From positions 61,369-125,368 of the forward strand of contig NZ_JAKEVD010000010.1 of NCBI RefSeq assembly GCF_022398325.1: a DNA stretch of 64,000 bases, written 5' to 3'. Both the position numbers and the translations under genes were made by a program. The stretch comes from Shewanella sp. Isolate13 (GTDB lineage: Bacteria > Pseudomonadota > Gammaproteobacteria > Enterobacterales > Shewanellaceae). Below, in pieces: positions 27,283-37,937 of this stretch (positions are counted from its first letter, which is position 1; every line of letters starts with the position of its first letter). The notes under the pieces were generated by a model, which saw nothing but the letters and a program-made list of their open reading frames with translations, searched no databases and was not told where the DNA came from.

Positions 27283-28764
27283 ATGATAGAAACAACGGTT
27301 AATTTTCTCAATGCGCTGCTTTGGGGAAAGCTTTTAGTATATGGTCTGGTGGGAGCCGGGCTGTATTTTACAGTTCGACTGACATTTATTCAGCTGACGC
27401 ATTTTAAGCACTCTGGCAAGATTATGCTTAAGAGCCGACAAGGTGGAGGCCGTAGCGGTCTTTCATCTTTTCAAGTTTTTTGTACTAGCATGGCTGCACG
27501 TGTCGGTGCCGGTAATATGGCTGGTGTGGCGGTGGCAATTACAGCCGCAGGCCCTGGCGCGGTATTCTGGATGTGGCTTATTGCCATCTTAGGTATGGCT
27601 ACCGCTATGGTCGAGTCTACATTGGCGCAGGTTTACAAAGTGCGTGATGAAGACGGACAATACCGAGGTGGCCCATCTTATTATATGGATAAGGGACTGG
27701 GTCAACGTTGGATGGGGATCCTATTCTCTATTTTCTTGATCATCGCTTTTGGCCTCGTATTTAACGCTGTTCAGGCTAATACAATTACCGGTGCAATGAC
27801 TCAAGTCTTCAATTTAGATGCAACTTATGTTGGTATCGGAATTGTGATTGTCAGTGCCTTTGTGATTATGGGCGGCCTAAATAAGGTGGCCAAGGTCTCT
27901 GAAGTCGTTGTGCCGATCATGGCTTTAGCCTATATCTTGATTGCTTTTGTTGTTGTGGCAATGAACTTCGATAAGCTACCTGATGTATTTATGCTAGTGA
28001 TTAAGAGTGCCTTCGGTCTACAAGAAGCTGTGGCTGGTGGTGTGGCTTACACTATCGCTCAGGCGATGCAAGCGGGTATCGCTCGTGGTTTGTTCTCTAA
28101 CGAAGCGGGTATGGGTAGTGCTGCTAACGTAGCAGCGAGTGCGTCACCAAACCCTAACCACCCTGCATCACAAGGCTTTGTGCAGATGATGGGGGTATTT
28201 GTCGATACTATTGTGATCTGTACTGCTACAGCTGCTATTATCTTGCTAGCGGGCGACTTAGGCTCGGAAGGCGATGGTATTAAGCTGACCATTGAAGCGT
28301 TAACTCAACATGTTGGTCCATGGGGCGGCGGATTCGTAGCACTCGCTATTTTATTGTTCTGCTTTACCTCAATTATTGCTAACTACTCTTATGCTGAAAC
28401 CAATGTAATGTACTTATCGGGTAACAGTAAGAAAGCATTGCCGATCTTTAGAGTGTGTGTATTGGGTATGGTGATGTTTGGCGCTGTAGCTAAAATCGGT
28501 CTAGTGTGGAATTTAGCCGATGTGTCTATGGGTCTAATGGCGACAGTGAACATCATTGCCTTACTGCTACTATCAGGTTTAGCGATTCGAGTGATTAACG
28601 ATTATCGTCAACAGCTGAAAAGCGGCGAAACTCCAACGTTTGATGCCAGCAAGTTCCCAGAGCTATCTAATTTAGAAGGCGGGATCTGGACGAGCAAAAC
28701 GGTTGAAGAGGAAGCCAAGGCTCAGGCTAAGGCCGAAGCGAAAGCAGAAGCGGCTAATGCTTAA
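27283..28764 (+). CDS. Alanine/glycine:cation symporter (AGCS family)
   Basis: Inner-membrane sodium- or proton-coupled amino-acid uptake carrier, 493 residues with about 11 membrane segments. AGCS signatures include AARVGAGNMAGVAVAI near residue 75, GPGAVFWMWLIAILGMATAMVEST, and GIARGLFSNEAGMGSAANVAASA in the middle. The C-terminal tail is rich in Ala, Lys and Glu (EEAKAQAKAEAKAEAANA), likely a flexible cytoplasmic end. The ATG at 27283 follows GGGGAT by about ten bases; the longer frame from 27256 begins MGLSWGLKK and has no better signal. The exact amino acid is not readable. Confidence 0.92.
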   Translation: MIETTVNFLNALLWGKLLVYGLVGAGLYFTVRLTFIQLTHFKHSGKIMLKSRQGGGRSGLSSFQVFCTSMAARVGAGNMAGVAVAITAAGPGAVFWMWLIAILGMATAMVESTLAQVYKVRDEDGQYRGGPSYYMDKGLGQRWMGILFSIFLIIAFGLVFNAVQANTITGAMTQVFNLDATYVGIGIVIVSAFVIMGGLNKVAKVSEVVVPIMALAYILIAFVVVAMNFDKLPDVFMLVIKSAFGLQEAVAGGVAYTIAQAMQAGIARGLFSNEAGMGSAANVAASASPNPNHPASQGFVQMMGVFVDTIVICTATAAIILLAGDLGSEGDGIKLTIEALTQHVGPWGGGFVALAILLFCFTSIIANYSYAETNVMYLSGNSKKALPIFRVCVLGMVMFGAVAKIGLVWNLADVSMGLMATVNIIALLLLSGLAIRVINDYRQQLKSGETPTFDASKFPELSNLEGGIWTSKTVEEEAKAQAKAEAKAEAANA

Positions 28765-28790
28765 TCTATAAGCTTTATCAGTACAATCTA

Positions 28791-28820
28791 AAAAACCACG
28801 CTGTTTAAGCGTGGTTTTTT
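28791..28820 (+). terminator. Terminator of the symporter gene
   Basis: AAAAACCACGC and GCGTGGTTTTT pair around a seven-base loop and end in a T run. Confidence 0.9.
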
Positions 28821-29035
28821 TGTTTTTGTTCAGTATGATTGTCCTATACCAATGAGTATAAGAAACTGAGCTGCTCATAGCGCATTTTGGGGAATAAACT
28901 CAAGCCCTTTAGGTGATAGAATCATTATGCTCCTCACTCGCAGCCTTGTCTCTGAAGCGCTAAACTTTCGCTCAGTGAACAAATCGTTAAACTGATTGGT
29001 ATTAGTTTAAGTATTTCTCTTTAAAGGACTCATGA

Positions 29036-29809
29036 ATGCTGATCTTAGTCTCTCCTGCAAAAACGTTAGATTTTGAGAATCCACCGGGCAGCGAAAGCTA
29101 TTCAATGCCAACGTTACTCGATCAAAGTGAACAGTTGATTGAGGTTTGCCGTAAGTTAACACCCGCAGATATCGCAAGCTTGATGAAAGTGAGTGATAAA
29201 ATAGCAGGCCTAAATGTGGCAAGATTTAGCTCTTGGCAAAAGGATTTTACCCCGGCTAACGCTAAGCAAGCTTTGTTTGCTTTTCGTGGTGATGTATATA
29301 CGGGGCTTGATGCCGATACACTTTCTCCTCAGGCGTTAGATAAGGCGCAGCAGCAACTGCGGATTTTGTCGGGTCTTTATGGTTTGCTTAAGCCACTAGA
29401 CTTGATGCAAGCATATCGTTTGGAGATGGGCACTCGTTTAGCTAATGAGCGGGGCATAAACCTCTATCAATTCTGGGGCGATATCATTACTAATGAGATC
29501 AATAAGACCACAGAGGAACAAGGGGATGAGTTTATAATCAACTTGGCTTCAAACGAGTATTTTAAAGCGGTTAAGCCTAAGCAACTTAAAGCGCAGGTGA
29601 TCACGCCAGTCTTTAAAGACTGTAAGAACGGCCAATACAAGGTGATTAGCTTTTATGCCAAAAAGGCAAGAGGCATGATGGTGCGTTATATTTTAGATAA
29701 TAATATCGACACGTTAGAGGCATTAACCCACTTTGACACGGCGGGTTATTACTATAGTGAGAAAGACTCAACAGTGAATGAGCCTGTGTTCTTACGTGAA
29801 GAGCAGTAG
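29036..29809 (+). CDS. yaaA: YaaA: peroxide stress resistance protein (DUF328/UPF0246)
   Basis: Cytoplasmic protein of 257 residues. It opens with [13 protein letters not shown] and continues with [63 protein letters not shown] and [11 protein letters not shown], all hallmarks of YaaA. E. coli YaaA lowers free iron and limits damage by hydrogen peroxide; the fold can bind DNA. AAGGA precedes the ATG. It is monocistronic with a strong terminator shared with the next, convergent gene. Confidence 0.95.
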   Translation: MLILVSPAKTLDFENPPGSESYSMPTLLDQSEQLIEVCRKLTPADIASLMKVSDKIAGLNVARFSSWQKDFTPANAKQALFAFRGDVYTGLDADTLSPQALDKAQQQLRILSGLYGLLKPLDLMQAYRLEMGTRLANERGINLYQFWGDIITNEINKTTEEQGDEFIINLASNEYFKAVKPKQLKAQVITPVFKDCKNGQYKVISFYAKKARGMMVRYILDNNIDTLEALTHFDTAGYYYSEKDSTVNEPVFLREEQ

Positions 29810-29842
29810 TTTTGCTAGTGCAAAGATGAGTGATATGGATAT

Positions 29843-29876
29843 AAGTAAAAAGCAGCTGTCAGGCTGCTTTTTACTT
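29843..29876. terminator. Bidirectional terminator between yaaA and the M28 peptidase
   Basis: AAGTAAAAAGCAGC and GCTGCTTTTTACTT form a perfect 14-pair stem around a six-base loop. Confidence 0.92.
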
Positions 29877-29891
29877 AGATAACCGAGAAAG

Positions 29892-31295
29892 TTACGGCTC
29901 TAGTACAATCGGGCGGAGTTCAATTTGGGATTGTGCCATTAAGTAAGCAAACTGAGCGTAAGCGGCGACATTTTGCCTAAGCGCTTCAGGGTCTATCTTA
30001 TCTATAGTATCGTTTGGGGTGTGGTGATAGTCGAAGTAATCGCTGCCGTCTTGTCTAAGTGAGGCAACGGGAACACCCAAAGCGGGTAGCATGGATACGT
30101 CTGGGCCACCAGAGGCGTTGTTACTGCCCATAGTTACACCATTTGCTGTCATTGGTAGGCTTGTCTGTATTAACTGCTCAAAACCTTGTTCACTGGCTCT
30201 AAAGTCTATTTGATAGATGCGGCCCGCGCCAAAATCGGATTCAGCTGCAATATAATGCTTTTCAAGCTCCTCCTTGTGAGTACTCGCATAAGCCTTGCCA
30301 CCAATGAGGCCTAGCTCTTCTGCTGCATATAACACGACTCTTACGCTGCGAGCGGGTTTAATGGGCAGGTCTTGGATCAGTTTTGCCGCAGCAGTGACAA
30401 TGGCGACACCGGCGCCGTCATCAATAGCACCTGTGCCTTCATCCCATGAATCTAAGTGAGCACCAATCAAGACTATCTCCTCGGGCTTAGTGGTACCTGT
30501 TACTTCAGCAATCACATTGTAAGAGGTGGCAAATCCTTGGTTTTCAGAAGAGAGCGCTAATTTGACGGTGATTTCATCGGTGCGTTTTAGCATGGCATTG
30601 ATAAGATCAGCATCGGGATTGGACATCGCTGCAGCTGGGATCTTATGGACTCCATCTTGATAGCGCATCATTCCTGTATGAGCCATACGGTCGTGATCGG
30701 TACCAATAGAGCGGATGATAATGGCTACAGCGCCCTTTTTTGCGGCTGCAACGGCTCCTTTTGAGCGGCCTCCAACACTTTTGCCATAGCCTTTCCCCGT
30801 CTTATGGCGCTCGGTTTCGTGATCGATAAATACGATTTTGCCTGTAACCTCTGCGCTGTCGGCTTGCTCTAACGCTTTCAGGCTATCAAAGCGTATGATT
30901 TTCGCTTCTATCCCACCATTAGGTGTGGCAATACTGCCCCCTAAGGCGGTGATGACCAGAGGCTGCGGAAATGGAGCTGTGATTGATGCTTTAGCTTCAC
31001 CTCGGTGCCACACGGGTACTTGTACTGCTTCTTTATAGACTTTATCGAAGCCTAGGCTCGTGAGTTTAGCCTCAGCCCATTGCACGGCCACTAAATCTTT
31101 CTCACTTCCAGCAAGTCTTGGGCCTACCTCAACGGTTAGGGACTCAACAAGCTCGTAAGCAAGCGTCGAATTAAGGGCTTTTTGTTGTAACTGAGCGGAA
31201 ATAGACTCGTCACTATTATTTGTATTTGTGTGTTGGCAACCAATTAAGCCAAGGAGCGTGAATCCACAAAGCAGATTGAGATAGTTGTTTTTCAT
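29892..31295 (-). CDS. M28-family zinc aminopeptidase lipoprotein
   Basis: Secreted or envelope-bound metallopeptidase of 467 residues. The signal MKNNYLNLLCGFTLLGLIGC ends in a lipobox, so it is probably a lipoprotein. A PA-like insert (residues 130-230) precedes the M28 catalytic domain, whose two-zinc ligands can be seen in IGAHLDSWDEGTGAIDDGAG (His and Asp), AAEELGLIGG (the Glu pair), ESDFGAG (Asp) and DYHHTPNDTID (His). Substrates are probably small peptides taken from the environment. It is divergent from hlyU. Confidence 0.92.
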   Translation of the reverse strand: MKNNYLNLLCGFTLLGLIGCQHTNTNNSDESISAQLQQKALNSTLAYELVESLTVEVGPRLAGSEKDLVAVQWAEAKLTSLGFDKVYKEAVQVPVWHRGEAKASITAPFPQPLVITALGGSIATPNGGIEAKIIRFDSLKALEQADSAEVTGKIVFIDHETERHKTGKGYGKSVGGRSKGAVAAAKKGAVAIIIRSIGTDHDRMAHTGMMRYQDGVHKIPAAAMSNPDADLINAMLKRTDEITVKLALSSENQGFATSYNVIAEVTGTTKPEEIVLIGAHLDSWDEGTGAIDDGAGVAIVTAAAKLIQDLPIKPARSVRVVLYAAEELGLIGGKAYASTHKEELEKHYIAAESDFGAGRIYQIDFRASEQGFEQLIQTSLPMTANGVTMGSNNASGGPDVSMLPALGVPVASLRQDGSDYFDYHHTPNDTIDKIDPEALRQNVAAYAQFAYLMAQSQIELRPIVLEP

Positions 31296-31430
31296 AAGTT
31301 TTTTCGTTTTTTATTATGTATGTCCCACTTTTAAAAACAATCTAGCAAAAAGTGTGCTTTATGTCCCGACTATATCTGTAAGGCAACGCTATATTAGAGC
31401 GTCGGTTTGTTTTAGGAGAAATGGCTCGTA

Positions 31431-31745
31431 ATGAATATAGAACTAATGCAGCAACGAGCAGACCATGCCGTTGTATTGTTGAAAGCGTTAGCCAATGAAC
31501 GTCGTCTGTTTATCTTGTGTTACCTTCTTAATGAAGGCGAGATGTGCGTTGGTGAAATGAATAAGAAATTGGGTTTAAGCCAATCAGCTCTGTCCCAGCA
31601 TTTAGCTTGGTTACGTAAAGATAATTTAGTAGAAACACGCAAAGAAGCTCAAACAGTTTACTACTCGTTAAAGAGTGATGAAGTTGCTGAGATTATTAAA
31701 TTACTGAACAACATCTATTGCGATAGTTTAAAGACTGTAGCCTAG
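31431..31745 (+). CDS. hlyU: HlyU-type ArsR-family transcription regulator
   Basis: A 104-residue winged-helix protein closely following Vibrio HlyU (VVLLKALANERRLFILCYLL, LGLSQSALSQHLAWLRKDNLVETRKEAQTVYYSL, LLNNIYC). The two cysteines thought to form a redox switch in Vibrio cholerae HlyU (Cys38 and Cys104) are both kept here as C30 and C97, so a thiol-based response is possible. In Vibrio it is a virulence activator acting by anti-silencing; the target here is unknown. AGGAG precedes the ATG. It is divergent from the M28 peptidase gene, which could be a target. Confidence 0.88.
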   Translation: MNIELMQQRADHAVVLLKALANERRLFILCYLLNEGEMCVGEMNKKLGLSQSALSQHLAWLRKDNLVETRKEAQTVYYSLKSDEVAEIIKLLNNIYCDSLKTVA

Positions 31746-31837
31746 TGAAGTGAAAGCCAGTTGTTAGCGCGATGAGAGCGTTTGCTGATAGCTGGTTTTT
31801 ATTGGCAAGTTAAAAGTTATAGTGTAGATGAGTAATG

Positions 31838-31862
31838 GAGAGGCCTGCCTCTCTATTTTTTT
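31838..31862 (+). terminator. Terminator of hlyU
   Basis: GAGAGG, loop CCTG, CCTCTC, then TATTTTTTT. Confidence 0.75.
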
Positions 31863-31943
31863 GCCTGCAGTTTACGCCAGGTCGATAGAAACGGCTTCAT
31901 TTTACTAATGGTTAGGCTGTAGAGACGAAAAAGTTGTAGGCAT

Positions 31944-31972
31944 AAAAAAACCGGCCAAGGCCGGTTTTTAAT
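31944..31972 (-). terminator. Terminator of rpsT
   Basis: ACCGG, loop CCAAGG, CCGGT with flanking A and T runs; on the minus strand it follows the rpsT stop. Confidence 0.88.
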
Positions 31973-31990
31973 TTGCTTTAAAGCTAAAGA

Positions 31991-32257
31991 TTAAGCAGCA
32001 AGTGCTTTGATTTTAGCGTTTAAGCGTGACTTATAACGAGCAGCCTTATTCTTGTGAATAAGACCTTTAGTCGCCATACGGTCAACAATTGGTTGTGCTT
32101 TAGCGAAAGCAGCAGTAGCTGTCGCGTGATCACCTGCATTGATTGCAGCAATTACTTTTTTAACGTAAGTACGTAACATTGAGCTACGGCTAGCGTTATG
32201 TTGGCGACGCTTTTCAGATTGAAGCGCGCGCTTCTTTGCAGACTTGCTATTAGCCAA
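31991..32257 (-). CDS. rpsT: 30S ribosomal protein S20
   Basis: Small basic ribosomal protein of 88 residues ([21 protein letters not shown], then [24 protein letters not shown]), nearly the same length as in E. coli (87). It binds 16S rRNA early in 30S assembly. It is divergent from murJ-ribF-ileS, the same neighbourhood as in E. coli. AGGAG precedes the ATG. Confidence 0.98.
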   Translation of the reverse strand: MANSKSAKKRALQSEKRRQHNASRSSMLRTYVKKVIAAINAGDHATATAAFAKAQPIVDRMATKGLIHKNKAARYKSRLNAKIKALAA

Positions 32258-32512
32258 GGTGCAACTCCTAAAACTGGGTTTGGTATTTTTAAGGTCGAGG
32301 AATATGCCCTATTTATGTCACTTTGTCAATGACAATGATTGAATCAGTCTGATTAACTCAAAATAATCCAACCAGCTTGGCTATCTTCAACCTAACTCGT
32401 GTAATATGTGGCGCAATTCTAGCAGGTATTGCTATGAGACAATAGAGGCTAATGCTAATTTTTACGCGATATTGCCTAAGTTATTTAGCTCTATCCAGAG
32501 GTCGGGGGCGTT

Positions 32513-34072
32513 TTGAGCAAGAAGTTAATTAAGTCAGGCATGATTGTCAGTGCTATGACGTTGATTTCCCGCGTTTTAGGTTTAGTTAGGGATGTGGTTA
32601 TCGCTAACTTGATGGGCGCGGGAAGCAGTGCGGATGTTTTTTTCTTCGCAAATAAAATACCAAATTTTTTAAGACGCCTGTTTGCAGAGGGGGCATTTGC
32701 ACAAGCTTTTGTGCCAGTTTTAACTGAGTACCAAGAAAAAAATACCAAAGAGGAGGTGCGGGAGTTAATTTCTAAAGTCGCCGGAACCTTAGGAATACTC
32801 GTCACTATTGTGACGTTAGTGGGAGTTATCGCATCGCCTGTGTTGGCGGCTCTATTCGGCGGTGGTTGGTTTTTAGCTTGGTTAAATGACGAGCCTAATG
32901 GGGCTAAGTTTGAACTGGCCTCTTTAATGCTAAAGATTACCTTCCCTTATCTGTGGTTTATCACTTTTACTGCGCTAGCGGGGTCGATATTAAATACTCG
33001 TGGGCGATTCGCAGTCTCAGCATTTACCCCAGTATTTTTAAACGTTGCTATCATCGCGGCGGCTATCTATCTTGCGCCTAACTTGAGTCAGCCGGAGATC
33101 GGCTTAGCTTGTGGCGTGTTTTTAGGTGGCTTGGTTCAGTTTTTGTTCCAAATACCTTTCCTTATTAAAGAGAGGGCGATGGTTAGGCCTAGTTGGGGTT
33201 GGCATCATCCAGGGGTAACCAAAATTCGCACCTTGATGATCCCGGCACTTTTTGGTGTGTCAGTGTCACAAATTAATCTGTTGCTCGATACCTTCATTGC
33301 GAGCTTTTTAATGACAGGTTCTATTAGTTGGCTCTATTACTCAGACCGATTGTTGGAATTTCCTCTAGGTTTATTTGGTATCGCTATCGCAACGGTTATC
33401 TTGCCTGCGTTATCTAAACGCCATGTAAATGCCGAAAGTAATGAGTTTGCCAAAACCATGGACTGGGGGGTAAAAGCGATTATTCTACTGGGGCTTCCGG
33501 CCATGTGCGGCCTAATTATGTTAGCTAAACCTATGCTGATGGTGCTATTTATGCGCGGAGCCTTCAGTTATGAAGATGTCGAGATGGCCTCATACAGTTT
33601 AATGGCCTATGGCAGCGGTTTATTGAGCTTCATGCTGATAAAAATCTTAGCGCCAGGCTATTACTCAAGACAAGATACTCGAACGCCTGTGCGTTTTGGT
33701 ATTATCGCCATGGTGAGCAATATGGTATTTAACCTGATTTTTGCGATTCCATTCGGTTATGTAGGGCTGGCGATTGCCACATCGCTATCGGCGTTATTGA
33801 ATGCATTCTTATTGTATCGAGGCCTGCATATCGCTAATGTTTACCGTATCCAAAAATCGACACTGATCTTTAGTGTAAAAGTATTGCTCGCTGCAGGGGT
33901 TATGCTTGCAGTGTTGTTTAAACTTGATCCTACTACGGCGCAATGGATCGACTTATCCTTTATAGAGCGCAGCTACACATTGGCAAAGTTGATTGCATTT
34001 GCAGCAATCTCTTACTTTATTTGCTTGGTTTGCCTTGGAATTCGCCCTTGGAAGATGAAAGCTGCTGTTTGA
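32513..34072 (+). CDS. murJ: MurJ: lipid II flippase
   Basis: Essential inner-membrane flippase for peptidoglycan, MOP superfamily, 519 residues with about 14 membrane segments. Typical stretches include SGMIVSAMTLISRVLGLVRD and DVFFFANKIPNFLRRLFAEGAFAQAFVPVL, with the conserved charged residues in the central cavity. The start is TTG in the ORF at 32513, preceded by a GGGGGCG stretch; translation of this frame matches the family from residue 1 (MSKKLIKSGMIVSAMTL). It is the first gene of a run leading to ribF. Confidence 0.94.
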   Translation: MSKKLIKSGMIVSAMTLISRVLGLVRDVVIANLMGAGSSADVFFFANKIPNFLRRLFAEGAFAQAFVPVLTEYQEKNTKEEVRELISKVAGTLGILVTIVTLVGVIASPVLAALFGGGWFLAWLNDEPNGAKFELASLMLKITFPYLWFITFTALAGSILNTRGRFAVSAFTPVFLNVAIIAAAIYLAPNLSQPEIGLACGVFLGGLVQFLFQIPFLIKERAMVRPSWGWHHPGVTKIRTLMIPALFGVSVSQINLLLDTFIASFLMTGSISWLYYSDRLLEFPLGLFGIAIATVILPALSKRHVNAESNEFAKTMDWGVKAIILLGLPAMCGLIMLAKPMLMVLFMRGAFSYEDVEMASYSLMAYGSGLLSFMLIKILAPGYYSRQDTRTPVRFGIIAMVSNMVFNLIFAIPFGYVGLAIATSLSALLNAFLLYRGLHIANVYRIQKSTLIFSVKVLLAAGVMLAVLFKLDPTTAQWIDLSFIERSYTLAKLIAFAAISYFICLVCLGIRPWKMKAAV

Positions 34073-34137
34073 GTGCTGATTATAAAGGCTAGCTAGTATA
34101 TAATCCGCCCATTTACTCTCATGCGTCGTGTAAGATA

Positions 34138-35073
34138 ATGGAATTAATCCGCGGTATTCATAATATTTTGCCGAAACATCATGGTTGCGTATTGACGATA
34201 GGCAACTTTGATGGCGTCCATCGTGGTCATGCGGAAGTGATAAATCGACTGGTAAAGAAGGCACAGCATTTAGGCCTGCCAGCAGTTGTGATGACCTTTG
34301 AGCCGCAGCCGCGAGAGTTGTTTCAAGGTGAAAATGCGCCCGCTCGTTTGAGCTTACTGCGAGACAAGCTAGTCTTGCTAGATGAGTTGAAGATCGAGCG
34401 TCTATTGTGCGTGAACTTTAATAAGAAATTTTCGAGTTTTACCGCCGAAGATTTTATCGAGCAGCTACTCGTAAAAGCGCTCGGTGTGAAATATTTAGTT
34501 GTGGGCGATGACTTTTGCTTTGGTAAAATGCGCCAAGGTAATTTTGAGATGCTACGTAAAGCCGGTGAGAAATACGGTTTTGTCGTAGTGAGCACCCAAA
34601 GTTTTGTCTTAGGTGATAAGCGCGTAAGCTCGACAGAAGTTAGGCTGCAGCTTGCTAAGGGCAACTTAGAGCAAGCTAGACGTTTATTAGGGCATCCTTT
34701 CATCTTAAGTGGCAAGGTTGCTCATGGTGAGAAAATCGGCCGTACGATTGGTTTTCCCACTGCTAATATCGCTTTAAAACGTAAAGTATCGCCAGTTCGT
34801 GGTGTCTTTGCTGTGAAGCTGTATTGGGATAATAGCGATATATATGAAGGCGTGGCTAACGTCGGTTTTAGACCGACGGTGAATGGCCAAGTGTGTCAGT
34901 TAGAAGTCCATCTATTTGACTTTGATGGTGACCTTTATGGTAAATCAGTCGAAGTTGAATTGGTGGCGAAGATTAGAGACGAGCAGCCATTCGGATCGTT
35001 AGATGCGCTGAAAAAACAAATTAAATATGATGCCGATAGAGCGAAAGCCCTACTTGGTAGCGATGCAGGCTGA
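34138..35073 (+). CDS. ribF: RibF: riboflavin kinase / FAD synthetase
   Basis: Bifunctional cytoplasmic enzyme making FMN and FAD. The N-terminal nucleotidyltransferase domain shows [14 protein letters not shown] near residue 24 and the SSTEVR motif; the C-terminal kinase domain has [11 protein letters not shown] and GVFAVKL. Length (311) matches E. coli (313). It precedes ileS as in most gammaproteobacteria; the ribF stop lies 31 bases before the ileS ATG. Confidence 0.96.
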   Translation: MELIRGIHNILPKHHGCVLTIGNFDGVHRGHAEVINRLVKKAQHLGLPAVVMTFEPQPRELFQGENAPARLSLLRDKLVLLDELKIERLLCVNFNKKFSSFTAEDFIEQLLVKALGVKYLVVGDDFCFGKMRQGNFEMLRKAGEKYGFVVVSTQSFVLGDKRVSSTEVRLQLAKGNLEQARRLLGHPFILSGKVAHGEKIGRTIGFPTANIALKRKVSPVRGVFAVKLYWDNSDIYEGVANVGFRPTVNGQVCQLEVHLFDFDGDLYGKSVEVELVAKIRDEQPFGSLDALKKQIKYDADRAKALLGSDAG

Positions 35074-35104
35074 AAAGCTTAGCGAACAAAACGGTAAAGG
35101 ATCA

Positions 35105-37927
35105 ATGAGCGACTATAAATCTACTTTGAATTTGCCGGAAACAGAGTTTCCGATGCGTGGTAATTTGGCTAATCGTGAGCCAGAGATGTTGAAATCTTGG
35201 AACGAGAATGGACTGTACCAACAGATCCGTGAAAGCCGTAAAGATGCTAAACCATTTATTTTGCATGATGGCCCTCCATATGCGAACGGTGACATCCATA
35301 TTGGCCACTCAGTAAACAAAATTCTTAAAGATATTATTATTAAGTCAAAGACCATGTCTGGTTTTGACGCGCCATACATTCCAGGTTGGGACTGTCATGG
35401 TCTACCGATTGAGCTAAAAGTAGAGCAGAAAGTTGGTAAGCCAGGGCATAAGATCACTGCTGCAGAATTTCGTCAAAAGTGTCGTGAATACGCGGCTAAG
35501 CAGGTTGACGGTCAGCGTGAGGACTTTATCCGTTTAGGTGTTTTTGCCGATTGGCAAAACCCTTACCTAACTATGGATTACAGCACCGAAGCTAACATCG
35601 TACGTTCACTTTCTAAAGTGATCGATAGCGGCCACCTACACAAAGGTGTGAAGCCAGTACATTGGTGTACCGATTGTGGTTCAGCTTTGGCTGAAGCTGA
35701 AGTTGAATACGAAGACAAGATGTCGCCTGCGATCGATGTGGCTTTCTCTGTTGTTGATAAGCCAGCTTTACTGGCTAAGTTCGGCGTGACTGATTATCCA
35801 CATAACATCTCTATGGTTATCTGGACGACAACACCTTGGACTCTGCCAGCTAACCGCGCGCTATCTGTCGGGGCCAATGTCGAGTACACCTTGGTTGAGA
35901 TGGTCAAAGAGGGTCAGGCTCAAGCATTAGTATTAGCCACTGATTTATATGAGTCATGTGTTGAGCGTTTTGGCGCAGAGTCACACACTGTACTAGGTAC
36001 AGCTGCGGGTAGCGACTTAGAGCTACTACGTTTTAACCACCCATTCTACGATTTTGACGTACCTGTTATTTTAGGCGATCACGTAACGGTTGATTCAGGT
36101 ACCGGCGTGGTTCATACCGCTCCAGGTCACGGTCAAGACGATTTCGTGGTTGGTCAGAAATACGGTTTAGAAGTGGCTAACCCAGTTGGTGATAACGGTG
36201 TTTATAAGCCAGATACAGAGCTTTTCGCAGGTTTACATGTATTTAAGGCAAATAAGAACGTTGTTGAACTACTAGAAGAGAAGGGCGCGCTACTTAATCA
36301 CGTACAGATTAAGCACAGCTACCCACATTGCTGGCGCCATAAGACGCCGATTATCTTCCGTGCAACGCCACAGTGGTTTATCTCTATGGATCAAAAGGGT
36401 CTGCGTACGCAGGCACTAAGTGAAATCGAGCAGACTCAGTGGATCCCTGATTGGGGTCAGAGCCGTATCGAGAAGATGGTAGAGAATCGTCCAGACTGGT
36501 GTATCTCTCGTCAGCGTACTTGGGGCGTACCTATCACGCTATTCGTTCACCGTGAAACCGAAGAACTTCACCCAGATAGCGTATCGCTAATGGAGCGCGT
36601 TGCTGCACGCATCGAGCAGGAAGGCATTCAAGCTTGGTGGGATCTTGATGCATCAGAGCTTTTGGGCGACGAAGCTGACCAATATCGTAAAGTGACAGAT
36701 ACTTTAGACGTTTGGTATGACTCGGGTTCTACTTTCTCGTCAGTTGTTGCTTCACGTCCAGAATTTAACGGCCACCCAATTGATCTGTACCTCGAAGGTA
36801 GCGACCAACACCGTGGCTGGTTTATGTCATCGTTGATGATTTCTACTGCGATGAACGGTAAAGCGCCGTATAAGCAAGTACTGACTCACGGTTTCACCGT
36901 AGATGGCCAAGGCCGTAAGATGTCTAAGTCTGTTGGTAACGTGATTGCACCGCAACATGTAACGAACAAGCTAGGCGCTGACATTCTACGTTTATGGGTT
37001 GCTGCGACAGACTATAGCGGTGAGATGACGGTTTCTGATCAGATCCTTAACCGTAGTGCCGATGCATACCGTCGTATCCGTAACACGGCTCGATTCCTAT
37101 TGGCTAACATCAATGGCTTTAACCCAGAGACCGATATGGTTGCGGTTGAAGACATGGTTGCATTGGATCGCTGGGTTGTTCGCCGCGCAGCAGCGCTACA
37201 ACAAGAGTTACTAGAAGCGTATGAGCAATATAACTTCCACCTAGTCACTCAGAAGTTGATGCAGTTCTGCTCTGTTGAGCTAGGTAGCTTCTACTTAGAT
37301 ATCATCAAAGACAGACAGTACACAGCGAAAGAAGACAGCAATGCTCGTCGTAGCTGTCAGTCTGCACTGTACCTCATTTCTGAAGCTATGGTCCGCTGGA
37401 TTGCGCCAATTCTAAGCTTTACTGCTGACGAAATCTGGAAGCTGCTTCCAGGTGAGCGAGCTGAATACGTGTTTACTGAAACTTGGTACGACGGCCTTAA
37501 GTCTGTGACGCTTGAATCAGATCTAAGCGATGAGTACTGGGATCAGTTACTAGCGGTTCGTGCAGAAGTGAATAAAGTGATCGAGAACGCACGACGTGAA
37601 AAGCAAGTGGGCGGCTCATTAGAAGCGGAAGTGACCTTGTATGCCGATGAAGCACTTCAAGCTGCACTTGAGAACCTTGGTGATGAACTGCGTTTCGTTC
37701 TATTAACCTCTAAGACTGATGTTGTTGCGCTAACAGCCGCACCATCTGATGCTATTGAGACTGAGCTTGCGTCACTTAAGCTCGGCTTGAAGAAGTCAGA
37801 AGCTGAGAAGTGCGAACGCTGCTGGCACCACAGAGAAGATGTAGGCACGGTTGCCGAGCATCCAACTTTGTGTACTCGTTGTGTAACCAACATCGAAGGC
37901 GATGGCGAAGTTCGTCAATTTGCTTAA
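35105..37927 (+). CDS. ileS: Isoleucyl-tRNA synthetase
   Basis: Class I tRNA synthetase of 940 residues. The HIGH motif is seen in [18 protein letters not shown] near residue 58 and the KMSKS motif in [14 protein letters not shown]; the editing domain ([15 protein letters not shown]) and the C-terminal zinc site (CERCWHH and CTRC) are present. The frame is open back to 35027, inside ribF, but the ATG at 35105 gives the E. coli-like [15 protein letters not shown] opening with AAAGGA close ahead. Part of ribF-ileS-lspA-fkpB-ispH. Confidence 0.97.
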   Translation: MSDYKSTLNLPETEFPMRGNLANREPEMLKSWNENGLYQQIRESRKDAKPFILHDGPPYANGDIHIGHSVNKILKDIIIKSKTMSGFDAPYIPGWDCHGLPIELKVEQKVGKPGHKITAAEFRQKCREYAAKQVDGQREDFIRLGVFADWQNPYLTMDYSTEANIVRSLSKVIDSGHLHKGVKPVHWCTDCGSALAEAEVEYEDKMSPAIDVAFSVVDKPALLAKFGVTDYPHNISMVIWTTTPWTLPANRALSVGANVEYTLVEMVKEGQAQALVLATDLYESCVERFGAESHTVLGTAAGSDLELLRFNHPFYDFDVPVILGDHVTVDSGTGVVHTAPGHGQDDFVVGQKYGLEVANPVGDNGVYKPDTELFAGLHVFKANKNVVELLEEKGALLNHVQIKHSYPHCWRHKTPIIFRATPQWFISMDQKGLRTQALSEIEQTQWIPDWGQSRIEKMVENRPDWCISRQRTWGVPITLFVHRETEELHPDSVSLMERVAARIEQEGIQAWWDLDASELLGDEADQYRKVTDTLDVWYDSGSTFSSVVASRPEFNGHPIDLYLEGSDQHRGWFMSSLMISTAMNGKAPYKQVLTHGFTVDGQGRKMSKSVGNVIAPQHVTNKLGADILRLWVAATDYSGEMTVSDQILNRSADAYRRIRNTARFLLANINGFNPETDMVAVEDMVALDRWVVRRAAALQQELLEAYEQYNFHLVTQKLMQFCSVELGSFYLDIIKDRQYTAKEDSNARRSCQSALYLISEAMVRWIAPILSFTADEIWKLLPGERAEYVFTETWYDGLKSVTLESDLSDEYWDQLLAVRAEVNKVIENARREKQVGGSLEAEVTLYADEALQAALENLGDELRFVLLTSKTDVVALTAAPSDAIETELASLKLGLKKSEAEKCERCWHHREDVGTVAEHPTLCTRCVTNIEGDGEVRQFA

Positions 37928-37937
37928 AGGAACAGTC

